From Branchiostoma floridae (lineage: Eukaryota; Chordata; Leptocardii; Amphioxiformes; Branchiostomatidae), in assembly GCF_000003815.2 (NCBI RefSeq), contig NC_049984.1, positions 23,571,002-23,635,001 of the forward strand: a stretch of DNA of 64,000 bases. The letters are read 5' to 3'. The notes under the pieces are model-generated. The model saw only the letters and a program-made list of their open reading frames with translations. It had not been told where the DNA came from and searched no databases. A program made the position numbers and the translations under genes. Each line of letters begins with the position of its first letter. Within the stretch, counting starts at the first letter, position 1. This document shows, piece by piece, positions 20,421 through 31,600 of this stretch.

Positions 20421-20662
20421 GGTTTTGATTTTTTGGTGGCTGATAGATTTTCTAGTCAAGAAGAAGTGGTGTAGGCTTTGGCATACAAGTAGAATGTTTA
20501 AGCTTGAAAATTGCAGAAAGCAACCAACAGAAATAGGCCATCGACTCTTGTAGATAACTGTTTGGGGCATGTAACGTTACAGCAAGCACAGAAACACATC
20601 CTAAATGCAAAGAACACCAGCAGGATCACAGTATAATTATCTATCAAGACCACAATTCTGGG
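20421..20662. other. Short unassigned stretch
   Basis: No recognised feature. Confidence 0.4.
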
Positions 20663-21165
20663 GTCTTGTGGTGTAACGACAGAGTGTTGGGCTCGGAACC
20701 AAGCGGTCCCGGGTTCGAATCCTGTCATGTCCCCGATGTTGTGCCTTTGGGAAAGGCTCTGTGCACGACTCCCCTTCCTCCAACCTGGTGTAAAAATGGT
20801 TGGGGTTGTAAAACGCGGTTGGAGGAATGAATATTTGTTTTATATTTCCTTGGGGTTCACCACAAAACAAGGCTCAAGGAGCCACTCATACGTTTTGGGT
20901 TATTATAATTCTGACGATAGATGTTTGACTGTTAACTTCCGATTTGAAAACTTTACCCCACTACAGGGAAGCAATTCCGTGGAAGCGTTTTCATAATGAT
21001 GTAGTTCTCGGAACGAAGCTATTGGCGTGGAACTTCCCTCTATGAGGTGGATTATGGAAGAAGAAGGGATGATTTGCTTGCTTGGAAGTGGCAAAACGTC
21101 CATGTAGACAGTTGGGCTCCGCCTTCCAACACAGTTCATGAGACAAAGTGGATAAACATCTCAAA
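20663..21165 (+). mobile_element. tRNA-derived SINE (family B), copy 1, interrupted
   Basis: The head reads like a tRNA: GGGGTCTTGTGGTGTAACGA, A-box-like, then B box GGTTCGAATCC (20711-20721), closing with TGTCCCC. The body CTTTGGGAAAGGCTCTGTGC and GGTGTAAAAATGG follows and is shared with 57735. After about 20835 the SINE is broken by unrelated DNA, and its end GGGCTCCGCCTTCC / GTGGATAAACATC returns at about 21114-21165. The tRNA-like part pairs fairly well, but the shared body makes a SINE far more likely than a tRNA gene. Confidence 0.75.
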
Positions 21166-21224
21166 GATAACTGGATACTAAATATCAATGACAACTGGAT
21201 ACTAAATATCATGGAAATCCATCG

Positions 21225-21533
21225 TTCCTATATGTTCCATTATGCCTCTTAAGAGATTTTGACAAAAACGGCCCTGCAGTTCCAGAGCAAGCTGCTAGGG
21301 AGCCCAAACATACATCATTACTTCCTTACATCACAAGCTATCTGCCACAAAAATCAAGACCATAGCATGTCCAGGTCTAAAGATAAAAAAAATGAAAGCC
21401 CTGACACATACCAGGAAGCCCCAATTCGACCTTGACTCTCGTCTTCCCAACCCCTACCCACGTACCAAATACCATTGTAATACATTGGGAGGTTCTAGAG
21501 TTATGCTGGTAACAAATATTTGGAAACACACAC
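21225..21533 (+). repeat. Retroposon tail family T, copy 3
   Basis: AGCAAGCTGCTAGGGAGCCC, ATCAAGACCATAGCATGTCC, TTCGACCTTGACTCTCGTCT and TACCAAATACCATTGTAAT, in the family order. It ends in a short ACACACA just before the 556-bp satellite. Confidence 0.75.
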
Positions 21534-21535
21534 AG

Positions 21536-24230
21536 GACCTTGGCCGTGGGGTGTGTGCAAATTGAATACGTAGGTACTTATTGGCACTAAGGGAAGATTA
21601 GTGGACCAGAAATCCATTGTCGCCCTAACACTACCTGGCACGGATCACCGAGAGGGATTAAGTTCTACGGAACTACCTTCACCTCTGTAGGTGGCACCGT
21701 TGAAATAAGTTGAGTCTTAAAGCAAATAAAAAAGTAATCATCACTGAAAGTGCTCACTCGGAACTGACGTTGTAGTCCCAAATACTTTAACACACAGGTC
21801 ATAACCGTTCAACTTTCATTGATATTTTTCATGGATCATATAAACTATTACTACCTAGAACGGAGAGGCATTGAGTTCTACGGAATTGCCTTCTCCTTCT
21901 GGCTGCACTTGCGTATGTGGCACCGTTAAAATAAGTTGCCAACTTGAGTCTTAAAGCAAATAGAATAATAATCCCCACTGTTAAAAAAACTGTCCCACCT
22001 TCAAATCGGCTCAAATGTACGTATACCTTGCACCAACAGGCAAATCAAATGTTGTTGTTCGTCCATAGGGAGTCGCTAAGGACCTTGGCCATGGGGTGTA
22101 GGCAAATTAAATACGTAGATACGTGTACTTATTGGCATTAGGGGAAGATAAGTGGACCAGAAATCTACTGTCACCCTATTACTGCCTAGCAATGATTATT
22201 GAGAGGGATTACGTCCTACGTAACTACCTTCACCTTAGGTGGCACCATTGAAATAAGTTGCCAAATTGAGTCTTAAAGTAAGTACAAAGTAATCATCACT
22301 GTTAAAAAGTGCTCACTAGTAGCTGACGTGGTAGTCCCAAATACTTTAACAGACAGGTCATAAGCGTCCAGCTTTCATGGATAACTTTCACGGATCATAT
22401 AAACTATTACCACCTAGAACGGAGAGGAATTAGATTTCATGGAATTACCTACCCCCTCTGGCTACACTTGCGTATGCGGCACCGTTAATATAAGTTGCCA
22501 ACTTGAGTCCTAAAGCAAATAAAATAATAATCCCCACTGTTAAAAGATGCCCTAATTTCAAACCGGCTCAAATGTACGTATACCTTGCACCAATAGGCAA
22601 ATTGAATGTTGTTGTTCGTCCATCGGGAGTCGATGAGAACCTTGGGGTGTAAGCAAATTGAATACGTAGCTACTTATTGACACTAAGGGGGGGATTAGTG
22701 GACCAGAAACTCATTGTCACCCTATTACTGCCTAGCACGGATCACTGAGAGGGATTAAGTTCTATGGAAGTACCTTCACCTTCTGTACGTGGCACCGTTG
22801 AAATAAGTTGCCAAATTGAGTCTTAAAGCAAGTAAAAAGTAATCATCACATGTTAAAAAATGCTCACTAGTAGCTGACGTTGTAGTCCCAAATACTTTAA
22901 CAGACAGGTCATAACTGCTCAACTTTCATGGTTAACTTTCATGGATCATGTTAAGTCTCTTTACCTAGAACGGAGTGGGATTTAGTTATTTGGAATTACC
23001 TACCCCTTCTGGGTGTCTTATTGCCCTTGCGTTTGTGGCACCGGTAAAATAAGTTGCCAACTTGAGCCTTAAATAAATAAAAAAATAATCACCACTGTTA
23101 AAAGATGCCCTAATGTCAAATCGGCTCAAAGATACGTATAAATTGCACCGATAGGCAAATTAGATGTTGTTGTTCGTCCATCGGGAGTCGCTAAGGACCT
23201 TGGCCATGGGGTGTAGGCAAATTGAATACGTAGATACATGTACTTATTGGCATTAAGGGAAGATTAGTGGACCAGAAATCTACTGTCACCCTATTACTGC
23301 CTAGCAAGGATTATTGAGAGGGATTACGTCCTACGTAATTACCTTCACCTTAGGTGGCACCGTTGAAATAAGTTGCCATGCTGAGTCTTAAAGCAAGTAA
23401 AAAGTAATCATCACTGTTAAAAAGTGCTCACTAGTAGCTGACGTTGTAGTCCTAAATACTTTAACACACAGATCATAACTGCCCAACTTTCATGGTTACC
23501 TTTCATGGATCATATAAACTATTACTACCTAGAACGGAGAGGCATTAAGTTCTACGGAATTGCCTTCCCCTTCTGGCTGCACTTGCGTATGTGGCAACGT
23601 TATAATAAGTTGCCAACTTGAGTCTTAAAGCAAATGAAATAATAATCACCACTGTTGAAAAATGTCCCACCTTCAAATCGGCTCAAATGTACGTATACTT
23701 TGCACCGATAGGCAAATCAAATGTTGTTGTTCGTCCATCGAGAGTCGCTTAGGACCTTGGCCATGGGGTGTAGGCAAATTAAATACGTAGATACTTATTG
23801 GCACTAAGGGAAGATTAGTGGACCAGAAACCCATTGTCGCCATATTGCTGCCTAGCACGGATCACTGAGAGGGATTAAGTTCTATGGAAGTACCTTCACC
23901 TTGCGTATGTGGCACCGTTAAAATAAGTTGCCAAATTGAGTCTTAAAGCAAGTAAAAAAAGTAGTCATCACTGTTAAAAAGTGCTCACTAGTAGCTGACG
24001 TTGTAGTCCCAAATACTTTAACACACAGGTCATAAGCGTCCAGCTTTCATGGATAACTTTTATGGATCATGTAAACGATAGATATAGTCAATGGGGTTTG
24101 ACCCCACTTTCAAATCGGCTAGAATGTACATAGCACTAATAAGCAGCTACTTATTGGCACTAAGGGAAGATTAGTGGACCAGAAATCCATTGTCACCCTA
24201 GCACGGATCGCCGAGAGGGATTAACTTCCC
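21536..24230. repeat. Satellite of about 556-bp dimeric units, about 4.9 copies
   Basis: The anchor (GACCTTGGCC(A/G)TGGGGTG or its decayed form) falls at 21536, 22081, 22637, 23196 and 23753, giving periods 545, 556, 559 and 557. Each unit is itself two related halves. Half A has GCACGGATCACTGAGAGGGA, TGGCACCGTTGAAATAAGTT and AGTAATCATCACTG. Half B has AGAACGGAGAGGCATTAAG, TGGCACCGTTAAAATAAGTT and ATAATAATC(C/A)CCACTG. The array is thus a higher-order A-B repeat. The last copy has an internal deletion near 24080-24150. No frame stays open across units. Confidence 0.93.
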
Positions 24231-24339
24231 ATTTAGGGATAAACTCACGATCGGGTGACCCGGTCAAGTCGAGGGACTAGGCAAACAGGTAACGTACGAG
24301 TAGCTACCAAATTACCGCTTCCTCTGGTGCTTCTAACCT

Positions 24340-24720
24340 AAGGTGTGTCTAACCTAAACAAAGCTCAGACAAGATGTGCTACAGTTAAACAGCTGTATCT
24401 TTAGTTTGGTAAGGATAAAAAACATGAGATTTTGTACACATATGAACAACATGGAGTTACTTCCGTCTGCGCATTACATATTGAGAAAAATTATATAATA
24501 ATCATACAATAAAGCAATATCTAAGCTATATCAGTTGACCGTTATTGGCAATTTACTAAGTATTGCGGTTGACTTGGAGCAGTGGAGTTTTTAAAAGATG
24601 TAACAGCAATGAGGTCCTACAGGAATTGGCTTTGAAAAGCATGAAAAAAAGTTAAGGTATTGAAAAAAGTTAGATTTTCATGATTCTAAAAGATTTTGAA
24701 TTTTGCAAAGTTTGATTATG
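24340..24720. repeat. Interspersed repeat Q, copy 1 (about 380 bp)
   Basis: GTGTGTCTAACCTAAACAAA, AAACAGCTGTATCTTTAGTT, CATATGAACAACATGGAGTT, TAATCATACAATAAAGCAAT and GATTTTCATGATTCTAAAAG match 41041-41415 in order, at roughly four in five positions by eye. Stops and indels differ between the copies, arguing against a shared coding sequence. Confidence 0.85.
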
Positions 24721-24984
24721 TTTTTTGTTATTGTATATATAATTTATTTATGGTGTGTCGCTGATATAAGTAGATAACTTGACTACGTCACCACTACGTC
24801 TGTCTTGTCTGTCAAAGTGAATAAAAAAATTTACCGCCCGATTTAATCAAAACATCATTTATCTTAAAATTGAAGGGGCTAGAGTCAGACGTGAGGCCAA
24901 TCCACTGGGAGAAATTTCAGCTTTGATAGAAGAATATTATGCATGTATTCTTACTGAGGTATGTGATGTACAATTTTGCTAGTG
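24721..24984. other. AT-rich unassigned DNA
   Basis: No recognised feature. Confidence 0.4.
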
Positions 24985-25045
24985 TTGGATACAGGAAAAT
25001 TCTTTTATACCACCAGTGTATACTTACTTTGCTCACGTTTCAGAT
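24985..25045 (-). mobile_element. Fragment of the ribozyme-bearing inverted element
   Basis: AGGAAAATTCTTTTATACCA, CAGTGTATACTTA, then CTCACGTTTC correspond to the left arm at 4555-4616. The match stops inside the ribozyme core, so no catalytic unit remains. Confidence 0.55.
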
Positions 25046-25049
25046 TTAG

Positions 25050-25075
25050 GTCACCTACGGAAATAGGTGACCTAG
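25050..25075. promoter_or_regulatory. Inverted repeat with facing AGGTCA words
   Basis: TAGGTCACCTA and TAGGTGACCTA face each other around CGGAAA. AGGTCA / TGACCT are nuclear-receptor half-sites, but spacing 14 is not a classic response element. The dyad may simply be part of a repeat. Confidence 0.3.
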
Positions 25076-25443
25076 GTTAGTTCATTTGCTTGTGATTCGA
25101 ACACGCGTTTTGTCACCGAAAGATCAAACTCACCCAGGGAAATAAATCAGGTCAATCATATTCCACTGGAGTACGAAACCCATTTTACGTTCAATTGTTC
25201 ATCTTACCACTACGAAAGAGCCGCCATGTTCATTAGCCCCTGGTGGAATGACTGTACAATAATGGTCCTTTATCATTTATGATCATGGAAACCTTAAACT
25301 CCTTTAAAAACCCAGAGCATGAGGCAGAGTAAAAAAAGGTACCTCCTAGAGGCACATACTGATTTCTCTATCTAATGCCACGGTCCTATTTTGAAGAAAA
25401 AAAAGACCCATTCGGGCAGTTTACGAACTGTTTTTTGTGCACT
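25076..25443. other. Unassigned DNA
   Basis: No recognised feature. The ORF starting at 25375 runs into the tandem duplication downstream and is not conserved between its copies. Confidence 0.4.
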
Positions 25444-25720
25444 TTCGGGCGTGACACCTACGAGGCACCGTGCTGCTACCGGGCTATTTTGGGGCACGGT
25501 CAGGCCTTTGAATTGAATTTTCGAAAACATGAATTAAGATCAACCCGGGACCTGGCAACTAATAGACGCCTGACCTAATTCGGGCATGACACTAACGTGG
25601 TCTCTGAGACACCCTACGGCTACCGGGCTACTTTGGGGCACGGCTGGGCCTTGGATTTTTTTAAAAAACATGATGTTAAAATCAAGCCAGGACCCGTCAA
25701 CAAATAGACACGTGACCTTA
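25444..25720. repeat. Two-copy tandem duplication, period about 135-142 bp
   Basis: Copy 1 starts TTCGGGC at 25444 and copy 2 at 25579. Shared blocks are GCTACCGGGCTA(T/C)TTTGGGG, CACGG(T/C)(C/T)(A/G)GGCCTT, AAACATGA and CAACTAATAGACGCCTGACC against CAACAAATAGACACGTGACC. The GC content is higher than in the flanks. Confidence 0.85.
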
Positions 25721-26906
25721 TCGTGAAAAGACCGAGAGGTAACCCAGCTTCAGAGCCCGCCCGGGGCTTTATCCCATACGGGCGCCGGTGCAGATGGAAC
25801 CGAAGCATTATCCGTCCCGCTTACTATGAGCTCTGCATGAGAGAAAGCCTTCCTTTGTTGCATTATTTCGACCTATGTCTGATCTATGTATGACCTGAAA
25901 GCTAACAAGTATTGTCGGTTGTGACAAGGACATACAAGAAAGCACTGCTGCTTACGACCTTTCATTTTGGTAACTTGGATTTTACTTTTCTACATGTATT
26001 GCATGCGTTGTAGAGGAACAGTTTTATTCAAAACACGGGAAAAAGGTGTGCAAATAGCCCATGTGGAACGCCGCGAACACCACGTACACCAAAAAGTCAG
26101 TGAAAGTTCAGACAATATAACATAGTCCAGAAACCACTGGCCGCGCATTTTTACGACTACTTTGTCAATAGTAGCCCCTGGCTGGCATATTTCTCTGAAA
26201 TTTATTCACCCACACGACCGAAAAACTATAACAAGCTTGTATGTATGCCGCTCGCTTGGTAAATAATATTTCCTCGTCGCAACAAATCACAAGGTCGTAT
26301 TCAGGTGTCTAATATACAAGGCAATATTTCAGCTATGTATCATTCTCTGAATTATCATATTATGTGCTGTTATTATGAGTACTTGTGATTATTTCATCTG
26401 TATTTACATTATGCTCAGTTTAACGTTTTGTCATTTATATTTCTTGTCAATTATCATATTGTATTGCTTTGCATGCAAATTTAATGTTTCCATTATTTCA
26501 TGTATTCAACCTTTATGTTATTACCTTTGATTATGTTAAACTTTTTGTTTACACGTTGTACAAGTTTTATTCTATACATGTTATTTGATAGTATTGTAAA
26601 CAGATTCCAGGCAGAATAGTGTGAAGATGAATAGTGTAGCACTAATAGAGATCCAAATAGAACAACCAAACAAAAAAACAAACAAATATATGAGAGAATG
26701 TATAGGAAAGGAGGTCTACGTGTCAAACTCTCCGGCACTAGGGAACGTGCTCTAACCCCTGAACCCACCCCCCCCCCCCCGCGCGACCCATGCGAGACTC
26801 AAACAACAGGACCTATGACTCATTAGCATCAGACTTGTCTTGAACCTCTCTTTTTGTTGCTTGACCCAATCTACGTGAGGTTGGACACGTACGTACAGGA
26901 TGTAAC
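25721..26906. other. Unassigned DNA with a C homopolymer
   Basis: A run of C (with ACC before it) lies at about 26767-26780. A minus-strand 91-codon ORF (26493-26768) has a hydrophobic stretch (LYILSYICLFFCLVVLFGSL), but it arises from AT-rich DNA, has no homologue I recognise and starts inside the homopolymer flank. I do not call it a gene. Confidence 0.35.
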
Positions 26907-27110
26907 GTTAGTTCACCTTTATCCACGGGTAACCTTTATCCGCTGTGTTACGTGTAAGGGTATCAAGTCAACCGACGGTGGTTTTAAACCGCAACATTTT
27001 GAAAACATTACAATTTCAACCCATCGTTCGTCGATTTGATATCCCTAATACCCTGTTTAAAGCAAAAAGAATAACTGGAAATAGGCTACCACGCGAATAA
27101 AGGTGAACCA
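26907..27110. mobile_element. MITE family F, copy 3
   Basis: GTTAGTTCACCTTTATCCAC at the left against GCGAATAAAGGTGAACC at the right. The interior GTATCAAGTCAACCGACGG and TCGATTTGATATCCC match the other copies. The 121-bp satellite begins 18 bp further on and carries the same right end. Confidence 0.85.
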
Positions 27111-27127
27111 AGGAGGTTAAAGATTGG

Positions 27128-27672
27128 GTGAACTAACTTTACTCATGTATAATCATCGTTGGTAAAATCTTAAAATTTGATAGATAGTCATAAATGTTAA
27201 CAAAAACTGTTTAAAACAAAACAGATATAAGTTACCCCACGAATAAAGGTGAACTAACTTTACTCATGTATAATCATCGTTGATGAAATATGAAAATTTG
27301 ATAGATAGTCATAAATGTTAGCAAATTTTTTTAAAAACAAAACAGATATAAGTTACCCCACGGATAAAGGTGAACTAGCTTTACTCATGTGTAATCATCG
27401 TTGATGAAATATGAAAATTTGATAGATAGTCATAAATGTTAGCAAATGTTTTTTAAAACAAAACAGATATAAGTTACCCCACGGATAAAGGTGAACTAAC
27501 TTTACTCATGTATAATCATCGTTGGTCAAATCTTAAAATTTGATAGATAGTCATAAATGTTAACAAAAATTGTTTAAAACAAAACAGATATAAGTTACCC
27601 CACGGATAAAGGTGAACTAGCTTTACTCATGTAGAATCATGGTTGAGTCAAATCTTTAAATTTGATAGATAG
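27128..27672. repeat. 121-bp satellite derived from the right end of MITE family F
   Basis: Units start at 27128, 27249, 27370, 27491 and 27612, an exact 121-bp period, with a partial fifth copy. Each carries CTTTACTCATGTATAATCAT, TTGATAGATAGTCATAAATG and then AAGTTACCCCACGGATAAAG followed by GTGAACTA, the last part being the MITE F terminal repeat. The array directly follows MITE copy 3. This indicates that the MITE end plus flanking DNA was amplified in tandem. Confidence 0.93.
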
Positions 27673-28007
27673 CAAACTAATTTTCCAAATTGTTAGAGCA
27701 CATTTTTCACGCTGTTTTAAGATTTCTTTAAGTAAAAGGGATAAGAATTTCGACCCTGTGTAGCTCACTGAAAAGCTATTCTTCCATTGGTCGTGACAAG
27801 AAAAGACGCTATGTACGGTATTGCGGCATTGCACTGGAGAAATTCTCTAACCACTGGACTAAGCAAGTTACTTTGACTATCAAGCATCAATGTATGGCTG
27901 TTAATAATAGCCTGTCATTCAGTGATATGTGTCCATTTTTACGCCAAGCAATTTACACACGTCAGAAGACAGAGATACTACGTGGCCGACGTGACAACGT
28001 TGTCAAA
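27673..28007. other. Unassigned DNA
   Basis: Short ORFs on both strands, none recognised. Confidence 0.4.
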
Positions 28008-28253
28008 GGTGGTATCTCACTGTACTTGGGGCACCGGTGCGGCACTGCGGGACTGCGAAAGATTACCCAAGGAATTTCAAAGATAAAGAAAGGATCCTCT
28101 TACGTTTTGTGTGTTTTGTTGTCTTCTAAGTCATACTTTTAAGTATTACGCAATATCTAAATTGTAAAAACTCGGCGAAAATACCACAACATTGTCGCAG
28201 TGAATGAACCCTGCAGTGTCTCACCGGTGTCCCAAGTGAAGCGAGATACCACC
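28008..28253. mobile_element. MITE family G, copy 1 (246 bp)
   Basis: Terminal inverted repeats of at least 40 bp start GGTGGTATCTCACTGTACTT and end with the complement of GGTGGTATCTCGCTTCACTT. Both contain GCACCGGTG or its variant. The middle holds TTACGTTTTGTGTGTTTTGT. A full sister copy is at 32883-33130 and half copies are at 30044 and 31601. Target duplication not resolved. Confidence 0.85.
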
Positions 28254-29094
28254 CAGTGAGCCACAACATAAGCGTGATAAGGCACATCAAATCTGATCAC
28301 ACCAAAATTGCCATTGATCGTGAAGAAAATATGATGTTGAATCGCAGTCTATAATTGTCTCCGTGCCTTGAACGTGTCTGAAAAACGTTTTCCTGGAACA
28401 ATTATGGTTGATATTATTCCCAGCGGTGCCTGAGAAATCTGTTTGCAAGATTGTATGGCTAGAACTGATGGACGATAACTACGCACCACGAGGCAGGGAA
28501 TAGCTGCTAATTTCCGGTTTAATAACTAAAATCATACATCACGTAGTCATGAGCAGTGGTGTTCAATGCTAATCATAAAAATTGGACAGGTTTTGACATG
28601 GCAACAATGTCAAATATTTATGCATTTTACCCAGGTATAGATATTCATTGAACTACATTTTGTATGAACGCACGTGGGAACTGCTTTCGTCAAGGTTCAC
28701 TTACCCATTCACAAAATGTCAGAGCAAATTATGCCTATGTTTGAACTGTTAAGAAACTAATACAAATGATCATGTATTTCGCGTCACAAATGTTTTAACG
28801 TGTTGAAAATATAGAGAATATTTAGAAAGTCAAACGATGCCTAGAAATTGTTTCTTAGAAAAGTTAGATTGTTACAAAGGTTTCGAAAATGTTCGAACAA
28901 AGTCAAAGGGAAATAAACAATCAGACGGGAGTTGACTGTATGTTGTCATACATTTTATTCAGAACTTTTTTCAGCTTTGTTTTCCACGTAACAGAGACAA
29001 AGAGTCAATCCTTTCTCAAACACAGTAGGTCGTTGATACTTCGCCCTATTTTATTCCTCCATGTGAAACGGAGATGTAGTTTTTTTATCTGTTT
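28254..29094. other. AT-rich unassigned DNA
   Basis: No gene signature. The 78-codon ORF at 28889 begins MFEQSQREINNQTGVDCMLS and is unrecognised. Confidence 0.4.
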
Positions 29095-29270
29095 GGCTAT
29101 GACTGTGTGCGTGCGTGCCCGGTGAAAACCAAAAGAACCTCTGAATCGTTTGCGATGATATTTAGCAAGTAGGTGTGTGTTGTGAATTCAAAGGTCAAGC
29201 TTGATTTTGAGCCTCCTGGCTGACGACTTTGGTACTGAAGCAGAACGTTCAGTTTTTTCGTATCGTATCT
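29095..29270 (-). repeat. Retroposon tail family T, minus strand, decayed
   Basis: On the plus strand it reads TGTGTGCGTGCGTG, GCGATGATATTTAGCAAGTA, then CTTGATTTTGAGCCTCCTGG, the reverse order of family T. No terminal hairpin remains. Confidence 0.55.
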
Positions 29271-30043
29271 CTTGTCCTGGTTATGCCGTGGACCTGATAC
29301 AAATACTTGGAATGTTCAAAACACAACAAGATTTTGAAGTTCTCGCGCCTACGCGAAGTACTATTCTAAATCTCTTGCACGCCTTGTTTCACCATAGATC
29401 ATAATTATCCAAATGAGGTTTTGATTAACATTTCATGTGTCCATTGATAACTTCCTTCCACTCTACGGTGAACCTAACCAGCATAATGAAGATATGCAAC
29501 TGCAGAAACACTGACAAAGAGACCAAAAACTATATCACGGCTTTTAGTAGCCTCTTCCATTGACCTCATGACCTGGAATGTCTGTAAATGACGAGTAAAG
29601 TAATTTTGTCACTCTCTGTTGGTCAGCGGGAAAAACACTTTGACCTCCTAGTCGACCTTTGCGTCCTGTCATTCTTCACTACGTCCTGTCATTCTACCTA
29701 AAACAGAAAACTTCGTACACAGAGACAACAGTAAAGGTAATCAGTTTACTTTTATGTGCTCGAAAGAAATTATCATAAAAACGAAAATATTCTAGTCAGC
29801 CAAACTGACCTTCTGTCCCCGACAGCTGGATACTCTGGAGAAGGCAGTCGGAATCGTTCGGCGCCCAGACAATTATCGTAATTTCAAGCCACAAATGTCC
29901 ACCACGTTATTTGGAATGACACCTTGCCAAGTTGCTGTGTAATTTTCATCCTGTGGACATCCTGGTACGCCCACTGGCTAGACTGAAATGGTGCCAAATT
30001 TTAATTACAGATGCACTTCAACGTGGGAAGAATATTCTTTATA
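29271..30043. other. Unassigned DNA
   Basis: CACTACGTCCTGTCATTC-like words are doubled near 29665-29697. No gene recognised. Confidence 0.35.
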
Positions 30044-30225
30044 GGTGGTATCTCACTGCACTTGGGGCACCGGCGCGGCACTGCGGGCATCGAAAGATTA
30101 CTCAACGGATTTCAGAGATAAGGAATGAGTTGTCTTACGTTTTGTGTATTTTGTTGTCTTCTAAGTCATACTTTTACGTATCTAAATTATCCACATCGGC
30201 GAAAATATCTTCATATCCTTATTGT
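30044..30225 (+). mobile_element. MITE family G, copy 2, truncated
   Basis: Begins GGTGGTATCTCACTGCACTT and continues TTACGTTTTGTGTATTTTGT with TTGTCTTCTAAGTCATACTT as in copy 1. The right terminal repeat is missing. The 155-codon ORF at 29932-30399 runs through this MITE and is not a gene. Confidence 0.8.
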
Positions 30226-30232
30226 CGTCTAG

Positions 30233-30300
30233 TCACTGAAGAAAGACTATCTGACAAACGTCTGAACGTTTCCAAATGTCATCCAGTTGATTTCTTGTGT
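30233..30300 (+). ncRNA. Hammerhead-like relic
   Basis: CACTGAAGAAAGACTATCTG followed by ACAAACGTCTG and CGTTTCCAAATGTCATCCAG. CTGAAGA matches the first core and AAACGTC the second core plus cleavage site, but stem II no longer pairs well. The same downstream words (GTCTG, TTTCCAAA, ATCC) follow the relics at 36436 and 38142. Inactive by sequence. Confidence 0.4.
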
Positions 30301-30714
30301 ATCTGTTGCTTGGGCATCTTGTTACCTGGATGTCTAACCTTCATCGACGTCTTCAGAAAACTGATTGATTCTTGGTACGGCGAGGATAGTTCGTCATGAC
30401 TATTATGTTCTAACCGTTTGCCTCCAGGCGGTCTGATTCAGACGTAATTTGCCTCTAGAGTGTCATTCCTCTGTATTAATGCGCCGTCCAATCATCGTTG
30501 ATAACATGTGGTGGGTTCGTGAGAAAGGCAATGGGTCTCGTGAGAATTTGATCATCAATGGTTACCAGACCATTAAATGCGAATTGTAACAGAGTTTGTC
30601 ACATAGCACAGAAGGCGTTCGAAACACATATAAGGTATAAAATCAGTTCACAAGGGCGACGACATCGCTACGATAGTCCTGTGACCCAAATCTTGACAAA
30701 ATTTCATACATAAA
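30301..30714. other. Unassigned DNA
   Basis: GGCGACGACATCGCTACGAT near 30655 is faced at 30994 by GTCGTAGCGAGGTTGC, so the stretch and the TG-rich repeat may together be one element. Termini not found. Confidence 0.35.
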
Positions 30715-30985
30715 AATTTTGTTGCCTTTTTTGTTGTGTTGTCATGCTATTTTGAATGATGTTTCAATTATGAAGTCAATTGCTATATAAATACAGTTGT
30801 TTTGTTGTGTGTGTGTTTTGCTGTTTTGTAATGCTATTTTAATTTTCTCATGCTATTTTGCATGCTATATCAATATCAATTATGAAGTTATACATATCCC
30901 GTTGTTTTCTTGTGTGTGTTTTGTTGTTTGATCATGCTATCTTAATAATATTTCAATTATGAAATCAAGTGTTATAAAAATCGCG
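30715..30985. repeat. Three-copy imperfect tandem repeat, about 80-100 bp
   Basis: Each copy has TTGTTGTGT, ATGCTATTTT and then CAATTATGAAGTCAATTG or a variant, ending ATATAAATA/ATAAAAAT. Copies start at about 30718, 30798 and 30899. Confidence 0.75.
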
Positions 30986-31329
30986 TTCAGGTCGTAGCGA
31001 GGTTGCAGCATTTCCGTTGTCTGGTGGAATGATAACCTTTAACAGCTTTAAATCCAGACGCTTTCGCAAGAGAAATGAGGATGATTTAAGGAAATTGTTC
31101 TGTTGGGAAAAAAATAAGGAAACACTAACTGTTACTCATTAGAATTGAGCAGAATTTTAGTAGGTAAAATGTACAGGTAATGTGCACCTTCTGTGAAAAA
31201 ACAGTAGTGGCCTTTTATTGACAAGGGGGAAGTTTCTTTACCCATTTAAGTAAAGTTATAAAACATAACAAGCCTTTTACAGATAATCGTCATTTGTTAT
31301 TTTACAATCATTGCGTATAGTATTCTATT
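30986..31329. other. Unassigned DNA
   Basis: No recognised feature. Confidence 0.4.
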
Positions 31330-31397
31330 CACGGTACATCACATTTACACTGAAAAGTACGAGTTCGTACGTTTTTGTGTAAATGTGATGAATCGTG
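31330..31397. repeat. 68-bp hairpin
   Basis: Arms of 33 bases: CACGGTACATCACATTTACA... (31330-31362) and ...TGTAAATGTGATGAATCGTG (31365-31397), with a two-base loop and about five or six mismatches. No flanking duplication seen. Possible foldback or microMITE. Confidence 0.75.
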
Positions 31398-31600
31398 GAC
31401 ATTCTACGATAACTGATTACCCTTGCTTCTATGATATATGCTGTGCAATCGACGACAGATAGATAAAACGAAAAAGTTAGGGCTAGTTACGCTTTTGGAC
31501 TACACGAGCAAAGATATGGGTGTAGCTAGGCCTAGAAAAAACAATGTTGTGTTTCCTAGTATCCGAACAACTCTTAGTAAAAACCTGCTGACCCTAGCTC
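31398..31600. other. Short unassigned stretch
   Basis: No recognised feature. Confidence 0.4.

Noticed and set aside
20676-20752. Possible tRNA gene (good A and B boxes, partial cloverleaf)
   Set aside because: The same head and a long shared non-tRNA body recur at 57735, which makes it a SINE; arms have mismatches and there is no clean T-run terminator.
25050-25075. Nuclear receptor response element
   Set aside because: Half-site spacing of 14 is not a known class, and the dyad could belong to a repeat; kept only as a low-confidence site.
29932-30399. 155-codon ORF
   Set aside because: It runs straight through MITE family G and a hammerhead-like relic.
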